Assembly (NCBI GenBank): GCA_028708425.1
Contig: JAQVYY010000002.1
Span: 62,001-126,000, forward strand
Direction of reading: 5' to 3'
From: Bacteroidales bacterium
Lineage (GTDB): Bacteria; Bacteroidota; Bacteroidia; Bacteroidales; Tenuifilaceae
Length of the DNA: 64,000 nt
In this document: in pieces, positions 32,080 to 41,453 of the stretch
How the letters are laid out: every line of letters begins with the position of its first letter
Numbering within the stretch: position 1 is the stretch's first letter
Program-made: the position numbers and the translations under genes
Notes under the pieces: model-generated
What the model was told of the DNA's origin: nothing
The model's input: the letters and a program-made list of their open reading frames with translations, nothing else
Databases searched by the model: none

Positions 32080-35001
32080 TTAAAAGAATCTTTCGCCACC
32101 TTCACCTCCGAGCGGTTTAAAGAAATCATCTCCACCAAACGGAATTGGGTTTGCTTTAATATCTTCTAGCTCATCGTATAGATCGGAACCAAGGAAATAC
32201 TTCTTGGGTGGCTCAATTTTACCACCGGCTGCAAGCTTATCAAGCCCTGCTTTTACCTTCTCTTTCTCTGCTGGTAATTCGTATATCCTTACACCACAAG
32301 CGTTATTAATAGCATTTAGAACAGCCATGTGACCTGATGACTGGAATGCCTCTGAGGCGCCTGACGATCCGAATGGGCCAGTCTTGTCATCACTCTCATT
32401 ATAAATAACCTGAATATCATCTGGGATATCCTTAATGTAGGGTACTCCGCTACTGGCGATATTGGTATGCTTTTTAACATCGTCGTAGTTTTCCGAAAGG
32501 GCAAAACCTATACTGTGAGAGATTCCCCCGTAAGCTTGCCCGTTTACTGCATCAATGTTGCCAACCTTACCCACATCAGCTACACAAACAAAGCGCTCAA
32601 CCGTTGTTTTTCCTGTTTTTGTATCAACAGCAACTTCGGCCATGTTTAGCGCGTAGGTAAATGCAGGAGTTGGGTCGCCAATACCAGTATTTGGATCGAG
32701 ACGAGTTAAGCCTTTGGTTACTACGTTCATAAATTTACCCTCGTATACAGTATCTATGCCTTCTGCTTTCATCTCATCATAGGTCCTGTAGGTGCCATCT
32801 TCTTTCCTCATTGCATCTAGCAATTTATCGGCGGCAATAATAGTGGCGTTACCATTCATGTAGTGAGAACGGCTACCTGCTGACATACCGCTGTCGGGGC
32901 AAATTTTTGTATCGCTCTGTACAAGCTTAATCTGTTCAGGGGTCAGTTTAAGAGGCTTAAGTGCTTCCAGAGTTACCATAAGCGAACCTACATCACCACC
33001 CTGACCAAGGTCTTGCCAAGTGTCGTATTTTGTAATGGTATTATCCGGATTAAGCTCCAGCCTTATTGTTGCAGTGTCGGTTGGGCCTTCGGATACGTTA
33101 AAACCACCCCATGCTAAGCCAACCCCTCTGCGTACTTCAGGAGTATCTTTCTCTTTAGCATTCTTAACCGCTTCATCGTAAAGGGGTTTTAGCTTCTTCA
33201 TCATATCCTCCATTGGATAGAGTCTGAAAGGATTGCTGTTGATATTGGTTTCGCCTTTACGGGCAATATTTCGCCAGCGGAACTCGAATGGATCGATACC
33301 CGCTTTTTCAGCTAGCATGTCCATAAGGGCTTCACTTAATGTATAGGCCTGAGGAGAACCATAGCTTCTGTATGCTGTTCCGAAGTTGTGATTGGTAACC
33401 GCAACACGCGAAAGCCCAGCTACATTGGGTATACTATAGGGGAAGAAAGCAAAACGTGCCTGCTTGCTAATAATATCATCACCTCCGAAGAAGTATGCTC
33501 CCTGGTCCATTCCATAATCAAATTCTACTGCTGTTAATTTACCATCCTTATCACAGGCAGCGCGACCATTTGAGTAGCTAGGACGGCGCTTTCCTGAGAA
33601 ATGCTGATGCTCTTCGTAAGTCATTGAAAGAGCAATGGGTTTTTGGGTTACAACTGCAGCAGCAGCGGCTAAGCAAAGGTCTCCAGCGTTAGTTGACCAA
33701 CCAAAACTAGCACCTGTTGGATTTAGAATAACCCTAATCTTATCTCTTGATAAACCAACTGAACTTCCGATACGCCCAATGGAAGAGTAAACTCCTTGAG
33801 ATTTACACTGGATTGCCAGCATTCCATCCTCATCAAAATACGCCTGAACGGTATCGCCTTCAATTGAAAGGTGAGGCTCACGTGTTGAGTGGAAACTACC
33901 CTCTACGCTATGTTCAGATTTTTCAATCGTTTCAGATACTTTTGATGGTGAATCGAGGCCCACACCTTTTAGCACGGGCTGCATTGAGAAGATATTGGGT
34001 GTATCATCGTGAATGCGCATTGCGTCTGGCATAACAGCATCGAGGTAGTTAAGGTACTCGGGTAGCTGCTCGAACTCAACCTTTACTTTTGCAGCCGCTG
34101 CGCGTGCATGGTCTTTTGTGTCGGCACATACTAGGGCAACAGGGTCGCCATAGCGGTATATTTTATCTTCGCAAAGTACGTTACGGCTTGGTACAAGAGA
34201 GGTTGAGCGCTCGTGGAAGTTACCCTCGGCCATAATATTTGATCCGCCTGCATCTTTAATATCTTGAGCTGTAATAATTTTCTTAACACCAGGCATTTTT
34301 TCTGCCTCGCTGACATCAATTTTTAATATTTTTGCATGATGCGCAACTCTAGGCTGCACCATAACAACTTTTAACGTTTCAGCAGGCATCTTAAGCTCCT
34401 GGTCGTCGCCATAGTCTGCTAATCCACAAACTTTTGCAACGGCGCTAGGCCTAAGAATTGGTTTGCCGTAGTATTCGCTGTCTTTAGGGTTTTTGAACGA
34501 GATATCCTCAATTGTCTTTTCGCCACGCATAACCTCGGCAGCCATCATTACAGCATCAACCAGCTGCTTGTAACCGGTACAGCGGCAAACGTTCTTGTTC
34601 CTGTGAAACCAGTCGCGAACCTCTTCGCGGGTAGGATTAATATTTTCTAACAGCAGGGCGTAGGTTGATACAATGAATCCAGGGCTACAAAAACCACACT
34701 GAACGGCACCAGCATTAATCCATGCTACCTGAATGGGATGCAGGTTGGTTGGTGTACCTATACCCTCAATGGTTGTTACCGAGCTATAATCTTTAATGTT
34801 ACGCATTTTTCTTGTACACGAGCGAACAAGCTTTCCGTTTAGGATTAGCGTACATGAGCCGCAAACGCCCGTATTGCATCCTATTTTGGTTCCAGTAAGG
34901 CCCATACGTCTTACAACATCGGCCAATGTATCTTTTTCTGGATTACAGATAAGCATACGGTTTGTTCCGTTGATGTTGAGCCAGGTTTTTCTTAATTTCA
35001 T
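32080..35001 (-). CDS. mop: Mop-type molybdenum hydroxylase (aldehyde oxidoreductase family)
   Basis: 973 residues, xanthine oxidase family in one chain as in Desulfovibrio gigas aldehyde oxidoreductase. The N-terminal plant-type 2Fe-2S domain has GCNTGVCGSCTLIL...C; the second 2Fe-2S domain has QCGFCSPGF...CRCTGY. The molybdenum domains follow, with GASFGWSTNAGD, YRSYGSPQAY and a C-terminal GSSGASEAFQSSG that carries the expected catalytic Glu. There is no FAD domain, so electrons leave via the 2Fe-2S clusters, fitting the flavoprotein encoded next. It oxidises aldehydes or hydroxylates heteroaromatics in relatives; substrate unknown. A strong Shine-Dalgarno (AAAGGGAGGA) precedes the ATG. 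XdhC and the MobA-like protein would mature it. Confidence 0.94.
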   Translation of the reverse strand: MKLRKTWLNINGTNRMLICNPEKDTLADVVRRMGLTGTKIGCNTGVCGSCTLILNGKLVRSCTRKMRNIKDYSSVTTIEGIGTPTNLHPIQVAWINAGAVQCGFCSPGFIVSTYALLLENINPTREEVRDWFHRNKNVCRCTGYKQLVDAVMMAAEVMRGEKTIEDISFKNPKDSEYYGKPILRPSAVAKVCGLADYGDDQELKMPAETLKVVMVQPRVAHHAKILKIDVSEAEKMPGVKKIITAQDIKDAGGSNIMAEGNFHERSTSLVPSRNVLCEDKIYRYGDPVALVCADTKDHARAAAAKVKVEFEQLPEYLNYLDAVMPDAMRIHDDTPNIFSMQPVLKGVGLDSPSKVSETIEKSEHSVEGSFHSTREPHLSIEGDTVQAYFDEDGMLAIQCKSQGVYSSIGRIGSSVGLSRDKIRVILNPTGASFGWSTNAGDLCLAAAAAVVTQKPIALSMTYEEHQHFSGKRRPSYSNGRAACDKDGKLTAVEFDYGMDQGAYFFGGDDIISKQARFAFFPYSIPNVAGLSRVAVTNHNFGTAYRSYGSPQAYTLSEALMDMLAEKAGIDPFEFRWRNIARKGETNINSNPFRLYPMEDMMKKLKPLYDEAVKNAKEKDTPEVRRGVGLAWGGFNVSEGPTDTATIRLELNPDNTITKYDTWQDLGQGGDVGSLMVTLEALKPLKLTPEQIKLVQSDTKICPDSGMSAGSRSHYMNGNATIIAADKLLDAMRKEDGTYRTYDEMKAEGIDTVYEGKFMNVVTKGLTRLDPNTGIGDPTPAFTYALNMAEVAVDTKTGKTTVERFVCVADVGKVGNIDAVNGQAYGGISHSIGFALSENYDDVKKHTNIASSGVPYIKDIPDDIQVIYNESDDKTGPFGSSGASEAFQSSGHMAVLNAINNACGVRIYELPAEKEKVKAGLDKLAAGGKIEPPKKYFLGSDLYDELEDIKANPIPFGGDDFFKPLGGEGGERFF

Positions 35002-35031
35002 AAAAGTTCCTCCCTTTTAATTTGTTTGAGT

Positions 35032-35472
35032 TTAAAATTCTTCTTCGAGAAATATAGTTACTGTTTCTAGAAATTTTGGACATGTTTTTTGGAAATGAGG
35101 CGATTTAGCTATCATCTCCGCATTGCTTAAGTTAGATGTATCGAAACCAACTAGATCGCGGCACAGGCTAGTACCATATTTTTCTTCAAAATATTCGATT
35201 AGCTCGCGGCTTTTTTCGTGCGTCAACTTTTTAGCCTCTAAGTTGGTTGCCTTTGTTGCACCATATTTAAGTCCGATAACCATCAAACCGCCAGTAAGGG
35301 CACCGCAGGTTCTGCCATAACCTCCAATGCCACCACCAAATGGGCAAGCTATTTTTAGTGTAGTCTCTTTTGAAATACCACACTCCTCGCTAAAAGCAGC
35401 CAAAACGGCCTGCGAGCAATTAAAACCCGATTTGAATAGCTCTAAAGCTTCAGAAACTGGATCATTTATCAT
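35032..35472 (-). CDS. C-GCAxxG-C-C family redox/metal protein (DVU_1555-like)
   Basis: 146 residues. The family signature is clear: NCSQAVLAAFSEECGI, then RTCGALTGGLMVIG (GCAxxG-like with CGALTG), then LCRDLVG and QKTCPKFLE. Such proteins carry four or more conserved cysteines, have a redox or Fe-S/metal role by inference, and one occurs in the Desulfovibrio Mop neighbourhood. It lies 30 bp upstream of mop on the same strand and may lead the operon. Two inverted repeats lie immediately upstream (35478-35531). Confidence 0.88.
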   Translation of the reverse strand: MINDPVSEALELFKSGFNCSQAVLAAFSEECGISKETTLKIACPFGGGIGGYGRTCGALTGGLMVIGLKYGATKATNLEAKKLTHEKSRELIEYFEEKYGTSLCRDLVGFDTSNLSNAEMIAKSPHFQKTCPKFLETVTIFLEEEF

Positions 35473-35477
35473 GCTAT

Positions 35478-35531
35478 CAATATGTGTATGTTTTCATATT
35501 GAAAGCTGCTAAGAGCGACTTGAGCAGCTTT
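35478..35531. promoter_or_regulatory. Two inverted repeats between ppnP and the mop operon
   Basis: CAATATG (35478-35484) and CATATTG (35495-35501) form a 7-bp inverted repeat 5 bp upstream of the start codon of the C-GCAxxG gene. AAAGCTGCT (35502-35510) and AGCAGCTTT (35523-35531) form a 9-bp stem, a likely terminator for ppnP on the minus strand. The first could be an operator of the mop operon; no exact -7 box was found between them. Confidence 0.45.
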
Positions 35532-35536
35532 AAAAA

Positions 35537-35818
35537 TTATCTGTAAAGGCAACGATACGACGTATCGCCTTCTACTTTAACATCAAACTTTTTGTCTTTT
35601 TGAACAATAAAAGTTTCAAACTCTTTATACTCTTTCCACTCGGTTTCATCTGGAAGTTTTACGGTCATTCTCCCTGATGTTACAGTCATATATTCAACTG
35701 TTGATGTGTTAAAAGCATATTCTCCTTTAGCCATCACACCAATTGTGGCAGGACCATCAGCTGTATCAAAAGCAATTGACATCACTTTGCCATCGAAGTA
35801 TTCGTTAGTTTTAAACAT
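35537..35818 (-). CDS. ppnP: Pyrimidine/purine nucleoside phosphorylase PpnP (YaiE/DUF1255)
   Basis: 93 residues, single cupin-like domain. MFKTNEYFDGKVMSIAFDTADGPATIGVMAKGEY, TVEYMTVTSGRMTVKLP and the ending SYRCLYR are typical of PpnP, a small cupin-fold enzyme that cleaves purine and pyrimidine nucleosides with phosphate. Length matches the family (about 94). It stands between the mop operon and a repeat-rich gap, separated from mop by a terminator-like hairpin, so it is probably transcribed alone. Confidence 0.93.
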   Translation of the reverse strand: MFKTNEYFDGKVMSIAFDTADGPATIGVMAKGEYAFNTSTVEYMTVTSGRMTVKLPDETEWKEYKEFETFIVQKDKKFDVKVEGDTSYRCLYR

Positions 35819-36190
35819 ATTTTATACTTTTTTAATTTGGGTTAAATGTAAAAAAAAAAACGAACATAATACTCTGATAAAAATCAGTAGAAGCCTAAAG
35901 ATGCTGTTCGAGTCGAGAATAATAGGTTGTGTTAAAAGAAATATGCCGAACAGGTTTTTACCATGGCATTAGTTTCTATGTCCGAAAGGTACAAATCATT
36001 CCCAGCATCTCAAAATATTATTTGGCCACCTTTTTATTCTGAAATCTTATTCATAGTTTTGCTGCACATTTTGATTTTACACCTACTTATTGTATTGCTA
36101 ATGTGGTAATTAGAATTAAAGTTATAAAAGGGCATCCTGTTGGTTGCTTTTCAGCTACTTGAATTACATTCCGAAATTTGAGCTGTTTAA
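35819..36190. other. Gene-free AT-rich gap upstream of a TonB receptor
   Basis: No convincing ORF, RNA gene or repeat copy is seen in this stretch. It holds an A10-like run near 35852 that may be part of the ppnP leader. The family-1 element copy B follows at once with its target duplication. Confidence 0.5.
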
Positions 36191-36200
36191 TATTTTATTT

Positions 36201-36437
36201 CACTATTGTCCGGTAAAAACAAAGTTAAACATTATGGATTCTTCGCTTCACTACGTTTCGCGCTGAAACGTATGTTCGACAAAACCGTTGAAAATAAAAA
36301 TGGCTTTGTCAATGACAAATGTTTAGTTTTTAGGGGAGGGCTTCGCCGCTAGCCAAGCCCTCTCCTCCCAAATACAACTCAACGCCCTGTCATTCCGACC
36401 GTAGGGAGGAATCTATAAATATTAACCAGACGCCAAT
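36201..36437 (+). repeat. MITE-like element family 1, copy B (12-nt deletion in hairpin)
   Basis: 237 bp, same orientation as copy A, about 95% alike by eye. The left arm of the central hairpin has lost 12 nt, so the long stem cannot form. The ends CACTATTGTCCGGT and GACGCCAAT are intact, and a perfect 10-bp direct repeat TATTTTATTT flanks it (36191-36200 and 36438-36447). It ends 28 bp before the start codon of the next gene, so it must contribute to that gene's promoter or leader. Confidence 0.9.
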
Positions 36438-36465
36438 TATTTTATTTTTTATCAAATTTATTTAT

Positions 36466-38775
36466 ATGAAAAATTTATTTTTGTTTTTTGCGATTACATT
36501 TCTTGGCCTAAATTCTTTTTCGCAGGTTAGCATCAGCGGGAGGGTAATTGATAGTGAAACAGGAAATGGTATTCCTTCTGCTGTAGTTGAAGTGAAAAAT
36601 TCTGAAATCAATATAATTTCTCAAAGTAATGGGGCATTTACATTAGAAATTAATAGTTCAAAAGCCATCGAACTTGCTGTGAGCTGTTTAGGATATACAT
36701 CGCAAGTTGTTACTATACACCCCCATTCGTTTGGCGAGGAAATTACGGTAAGCCTTGATGTTGAAATATACGAGTTGCAAACAGTTGTTGTAACAGCCAC
36801 CAGAAGCGAGAGAAAGATTTTGGAAGTGCCCCAAAGGGTAGAGGTTGTTAGCAGTAATAAGATTAAGGGTACTCCTGCTCTTTCGGCCGATGCGTATCTA
36901 TATTCAATCCCAGGTATTTCTATAAGTAGAGGCGCATCAATTTTTGGAACCGCCGATGTGTCGATGCGCGGTATGGGTAATGAGGCAGGAAGAACATTGA
37001 TTATGGTTGATGGTGTACCCCTTAATAAGAGCGATGGGGGAACGGTAAACTGGAATGCCATTAATACCGAGGATGTAAAACAGGTTGAGGTTCTAAAAGG
37101 CTCTGGGTCAACAATTCATGGTGGAAACGCAATGGGCGGTGTTATAAATCTAATCACTCCTACGCCAACCAAAAATTTACAGGGCTATGTATCACAAAGC
37201 TACGGGAACCTTGCAACCATTCAGACGCAAGCAAATATTTCGGGTTTAAAAGATAAGCTCTACTGGGCGGTAAATGGCAACTACAGAAAAAGCGATGGGT
37301 ACATTACTAACCATGCGGATGAGGTGGATGAGTTTTCGGTTATATCATTTTTAAATGAGTATAATACTGGGGCAAAGGTTGGCTATAAATTTTCCGAAAA
37401 GCATAAAATTGATCTCTCGGGTGGTTACTATTCTGGGCAACGTGGAGTTGGTTCAAACTACGCAGGATATGGTTTTATTAACGAAGAACTTGTATCTGAA
37501 AAAGGAACCTATAATTGGTACACAGGCATAAGCAGCAGGATTTCCTATCAGGGAACTATTAACGAGAATAGTAACCTGAAGCTAAATTTTTATACACAGC
37601 GTGAGAACTATGAGCACGTACGAGAAAACTTAAGGGGAAATACCGTAACAAAGTACGATGTGCTTTCGGTTCGGGATGATATTGGTTTTCTCTCTGGTTA
37701 CAATTTCTCATTGGGTAAGCATAATAAAATAACGGCTGGGGTTGATATGCGTTACGGTGCTGTTGATGGTGCCGACAGGTATGTTACTTCAACCGATGAG
37801 GTTTATAATCTCGGGAAAATGAATTTAGTTGGAGTTTACTTGCTCGATGAGGTTAGTATTGGGGAAACTCCCTTTAGTTTGCTGGGCGGTATAAGGTACG
37901 ATTATGCAAAGTTTTACGATGGTAAATTTTTAGTCGAAAACCCAACTAATGAAACTGCGTTTTTGCAGGATTTTTCAGGCGAATTAGCCGATGCTGATTT
38001 TGCGGCTTTTAGCCCAAGGCTCTCAGCTCAGTACTACCAACCTAAAAAGATTAGAGCTTACGTAGGGTATAGCAAAGGGTACAGAACTCCTGTTCTTGAC
38101 GATATGTGCCGTACAGGTCGTATTTCGGGCGCAATGAAAATAGCAAACCCTTTGCTAAAACCTGAGTATATTGACAATTTCGAAGTGGGTGCCGATATTC
38201 TGTATTTCGAGAAAATAAGCCTCTCAACATCACTATTTTATTCCATTGGTAAAGATTATCACGCATATATTTCAACCGGTGATTCAATTCATTTGAACAA
38301 CAGGCTTCGTCCAATTATGGCTAAAAGTAATATTGGGGAAGTTGAAATTCTAGGTGCAGAGCTTAGTATGAATTTAACGCTAAGCAAAAACTTTAGCTGG
38401 TCTGTAGCCTATAGCCACATTGTAACCAACATATTAGAGTATAAGAGGTCTAATATCCAGGTCGAGGATGATTTAGTTGGATCGGAGCTAGTTTACCAGC
38501 CAAGGGATATTTTCAATACATCATTAATCTGGAGAAATTCGATAGTTAACACATCAGCTGCATTTAATTATAAGGGTGCGCAATGGAAAAACGAGGTTAA
38601 CACAGAAAAAATAGAGGGTTATTATTTCATCGACTTACAGCTATGGCGACCTGTTTATAAAGGGTTAATCGCTTCAGTAATGGTTCATAATCTATTTGAT
38701 AACGAATATATTGATAGCCGGAATATGGTCTCGCCTGGGCGTATGATGTCTTTTCAGCTAAAATATGAGTTCTAG
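36466..38775 (+). CDS. TonB-dependent outer-membrane receptor with carboxypeptidase-like N-terminal domain
   Basis: 769 residues. Signal peptide (MKNLFLFFAITFLGLNSFSQ), a CarboxypepD_reg-like domain (VSISGRVIDSETGNGIPSAVV), a plug domain (VVTATRSERKILEVPQRVEV, MRGMGNEAGRTLIMVDGVPL, VEVLKGSGSTIHGGNAMGGVINLI), then the beta barrel ending in aromatic FQLKYEF. It imports a large ligand such as a siderophore, cobalamin, heme or oligosaccharide with TonB energy. No SusD partner or ligand-specific gene is beside it, so the ligand is unknown. Monocistronic, with a terminator at 38796-38826. Its upstream DNA is the family-1 element copy B. Confidence 0.93.
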   Translation: MKNLFLFFAITFLGLNSFSQVSISGRVIDSETGNGIPSAVVEVKNSEINIISQSNGAFTLEINSSKAIELAVSCLGYTSQVVTIHPHSFGEEITVSLDVEIYELQTVVVTATRSERKILEVPQRVEVVSSNKIKGTPALSADAYLYSIPGISISRGASIFGTADVSMRGMGNEAGRTLIMVDGVPLNKSDGGTVNWNAINTEDVKQVEVLKGSGSTIHGGNAMGGVINLITPTPTKNLQGYVSQSYGNLATIQTQANISGLKDKLYWAVNGNYRKSDGYITNHADEVDEFSVISFLNEYNTGAKVGYKFSEKHKIDLSGGYYSGQRGVGSNYAGYGFINEELVSEKGTYNWYTGISSRISYQGTINENSNLKLNFYTQRENYEHVRENLRGNTVTKYDVLSVRDDIGFLSGYNFSLGKHNKITAGVDMRYGAVDGADRYVTSTDEVYNLGKMNLVGVYLLDEVSIGETPFSLLGGIRYDYAKFYDGKFLVENPTNETAFLQDFSGELADADFAAFSPRLSAQYYQPKKIRAYVGYSKGYRTPVLDDMCRTGRISGAMKIANPLLKPEYIDNFEVGADILYFEKISLSTSLFYSIGKDYHAYISTGDSIHLNNRLRPIMAKSNIGEVEILGAELSMNLTLSKNFSWSVAYSHIVTNILEYKRSNIQVEDDLVGSELVYQPRDIFNTSLIWRNSIVNTSAAFNYKGAQWKNEVNTEKIEGYYFIDLQLWRPVYKGLIASVMVHNLFDNEYIDSRNMVSPGRMMSFQLKYEF

Positions 38776-38795
38776 AGGTGTTGAATAAAATAACA

Positions 38796-38826
38796 ACGCC
38801 AGCCTTCGATTTTCTCAGGCTGGCGT
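38796..38826. terminator. Terminator between convergent TonB receptor genes
   Basis: ACGCCAGCCT and AGGCTGGCGT form a 10-bp perfect stem with an 11-nt loop, followed by GTTTATTGTTTT. It lies 20 bp past the stop of the plus-strand receptor and may also serve the convergent gene. Confidence 0.88.
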
Positions 38827-38947
38827 GTTTATTGTTTTGAGTAGTTTATTTTGAGTTTGGCCGCATTGAGTTGACGAATAAACCTTTGACTCGCTTTACA
38901 ACTAATGCTTAACCAAACAACATTGAATTGTGGATGGTAACAAGCAA

Positions 38948-41341
38948 TTAGCGCAGCCTATTACCAATGCGTATGCCCATATATACCATTCTGGGCTGAT
39001 TGGGCCCGTACAAATATCCTGGGTCGCGGTTAATTCCGGTATCAAAATCGTTTTGATACGAGTTGAAAATATTTTTCATTCCGCCAAATAGCTGTAGGGT
39101 AGCACCATTAATCTTAACATTGTATGTTAGCTTTATGCCAAGATCGAAAAATGGGTCGCTTTCGCGGAGCTCTTCGTTCTCTCCAAAATATGGTACAAGC
39201 ATCGAGCCGGTGTACGTTCCGGTGGCGTTAACGCCAAAGCACTTTATTGGATTCCAGCTGGTTGTAAAGAAACCGTAGCTGTTCGGAGTTCTGAAAAACT
39301 TACGTTCGTCAAATTCTTGTTCAGCTTCAAACATACTTTGTTGAAGGGTAAACCCTGCCCTAAGCGATAAGCTTGTTGCAGGAACAACGGTAAGCTCCGA
39401 ATTTACTCCCTTAACGGTTGCGCCATCCTCAGCATTAATCCTAGTGTAAACTACAACACCATTTTCATCGGGAGCGCCAAACTCGTTGGCAAAAGGGTTG
39501 TTTAGCATGGTGTAAAATCCCTCAATAAGTAGGTTTGCACCCGTGTTGCCAATTTTCTGGTTTATATCCAATGATGCCATAAAACTATTGCTAGTTTCCT
39601 GCTCTAGGTTAGCCGAATTTTCGTGTACAACTTTTCGTGACCCCGATGTTTCGATATGTAAATCCTCATCAAATATTTGGGGAGCACGGTAACCTCTCGC
39701 ATAGCTTAACCTGGCTTGCATCCAATCGTTAAAGTTGTACATAGCTGTAACCCTTGGGCTAAGCACATTTCCAGTTATATCATTAGCTGGATTTTTCTTA
39801 TCCGAAATCATGTAGTAGTCGTAGCGAATACCAGCGGTAGTTTTAAAGTTGCCGTAGGTGTAGTCAACCTGAGTAAAAGCACCCGTAGTATTCTGTGTTT
39901 GGTCGGCTACCAGCATATTGTTGGTATGGGGAATGATGCCATCCACACCCACATTTTCATAATCGGGGTATCCAAGCTTCGTGTCCTTAAGGTTTCCTCC
40001 TTGGTTCTCTACACCAAAAATCATTTTGGTATTGTCTAGCATCAGCTTGTATTGAGCGCCCGCTGTGTAGGTTAGGTCGTTTGTATAGCCATAATCGCTA
40101 AGCGATTTATTTGCTCCATAGTACGAGTCTCTGTCTATATGTTGAGCAGAAACAAATATCGATAACAAATCTAAATCCCTGAAGAAGTGATCAAAGGTTA
40201 GGGCCCCTGTTGTAATGTTGTGCTTTACCGCCTCGGCAATGCCAGCTTCATGCACGGGGTACTCGTGTCTATCTCCACCTCTCCGGTCCTCTCTGATATT
40301 GAAAAAATCTGCAGCAATCTTACTTCGTTTACCAAAACGGTGGAATGCCCTAGCACCAATGCTGGTATTTTCTATTGAAGCTAGTTCCGAGAAGGTGTCG
40401 TTATCGGCATCGAAAGGATCGCGATTACGAACAAAACCAAAAACCGATAGGCCGGTTTTCACGTCTGATGATACCGCTGTAGCGCTAAAGTTTATACTAT
40501 TGTCAGGCGTTATTCCTCCCGATGAGCTCATCCCTATCCCATTAAATCCGCTGTTTAAACCAAACTCGTATGAGTTGTTAATGGGGTCTTTTAAAATAAG
40601 ATTTACGGTTCCAGCAATGGCGTTACTGCCATAAAGAGCCGAACCTCCACCTTTAATTATCTCTAGTCGGTCAACCATATTCGAGGGTATCAGCTCAAGG
40701 CCGTAAACACCCGCAAGTCCACTAAAAATGGGGCGACTATTTATAAGTATTTGGGAGTATGGGCCCTCCATGCCGTTCATCCTAAGCTGGGTGAATCCGC
40801 AATTCTGACAGTTGTTCTCCATTCGTAAGCCAGGACTAAAATTAAGCCCCTCGCTCAGCACAATCGACTGTGTCATGGAAAATATTTTGGGTGTTATGGT
40901 GTTTACAACCACCGACGACTCTTTTCTGCGTTGCTCGTTTCTATCACCCGTTACAACCACTTCGTCTAGGCCAATAGCGTCTTCCGACATCTTAAAGTTA
41001 AGCTCAAGGGTTTGCCCCGCTTTAATTGTTACCTCTTTTTCTGCAGTCGAAAACCCCAATGCTATAGCGGCAACTGTATATGTGCCCTCGGGTATATTAA
41101 TAATTCGGTAGTGCCCCGTTTCATCGGTCGATGTACCAATGGTTGTACCCTTAAGTACTATGCTGGCAAACGGAATATGTTCGTTACCATTAAGCACGTG
41201 TCCAACTAGGTGGGCATCGCTTTTGTGTTTGCTACCATACTGGTATTGGTGTTTATTCTTGTTTTGTTGTTTTTGTTGTTGTGCAAAGCTAACGGATGCT
41301 AGCAAAAGAATCGGAAGGCAAATAGAAAAAAATCTTTTCAT
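38948..41341 (-). CDS. TonB-dependent receptor with Gln/Lys/His-rich N-terminus
   Basis: 797 residues. After the signal peptide (MKRFFSICLPILLLASVSFA) comes a short polar tract QQQKQQNKNKHQYQYGSKHK, then a carboxypeptidase-like domain (GHVLNGNEHIPFASIVLKG), plug (VVVTGDRNEQRRKESSVVV; NCQNCGFTQLRMNGMEGPYS) and barrel ending MVYMGIRIGNRLR. The plug carries a CxxC (NCQNC), recurrent in a Bacteroidota subfamily of such receptors. It lies downstream of a small His-rich membrane protein on the same strand. Together these suggest metal or metallophore uptake, which is inference. Convergent with the previous receptor. Confidence 0.92.
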   Translation of the reverse strand: MKRFFSICLPILLLASVSFAQQQKQQNKNKHQYQYGSKHKSDAHLVGHVLNGNEHIPFASIVLKGTTIGTSTDETGHYRIINIPEGTYTVAAIALGFSTAEKEVTIKAGQTLELNFKMSEDAIGLDEVVVTGDRNEQRRKESSVVVNTITPKIFSMTQSIVLSEGLNFSPGLRMENNCQNCGFTQLRMNGMEGPYSQILINSRPIFSGLAGVYGLELIPSNMVDRLEIIKGGGSALYGSNAIAGTVNLILKDPINNSYEFGLNSGFNGIGMSSSGGITPDNSINFSATAVSSDVKTGLSVFGFVRNRDPFDADNDTFSELASIENTSIGARAFHRFGKRSKIAADFFNIREDRRGGDRHEYPVHEAGIAEAVKHNITTGALTFDHFFRDLDLLSIFVSAQHIDRDSYYGANKSLSDYGYTNDLTYTAGAQYKLMLDNTKMIFGVENQGGNLKDTKLGYPDYENVGVDGIIPHTNNMLVADQTQNTTGAFTQVDYTYGNFKTTAGIRYDYYMISDKKNPANDITGNVLSPRVTAMYNFNDWMQARLSYARGYRAPQIFDEDLHIETSGSRKVVHENSANLEQETSNSFMASLDINQKIGNTGANLLIEGFYTMLNNPFANEFGAPDENGVVVYTRINAEDGATVKGVNSELTVVPATSLSLRAGFTLQQSMFEAEQEFDERKFFRTPNSYGFFTTSWNPIKCFGVNATGTYTGSMLVPYFGENEELRESDPFFDLGIKLTYNVKINGATLQLFGGMKNIFNSYQNDFDTGINRDPGYLYGPNQPRMVYMGIRIGNRLR

Positions 41342-41453
41342 TTAAATATTTTTTGTACAACCGCATACATATCTGTACCAATTGTGATGTTATCAATTAA
41401 GGGAAAATTATATGGGTAAAAATTATTGGGCGAGAGCGTTTAGTAAACCCTAA

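Noticed and set aside
28295..35472. Selenocysteine (TGA) readthrough in the molybdenum locus
   Set aside because: All genes in this arm have full-length frames without internal TGA, and the positions that could be Sec in relatives are Cys; no SECIS-like element was identified by eye.
35852..36190. Possible degraded gene or IS remnant
   Set aside because: No frame gives a recognisable protein fragment and no terminal repeats other than those of the adjacent MITE-like element were seen.
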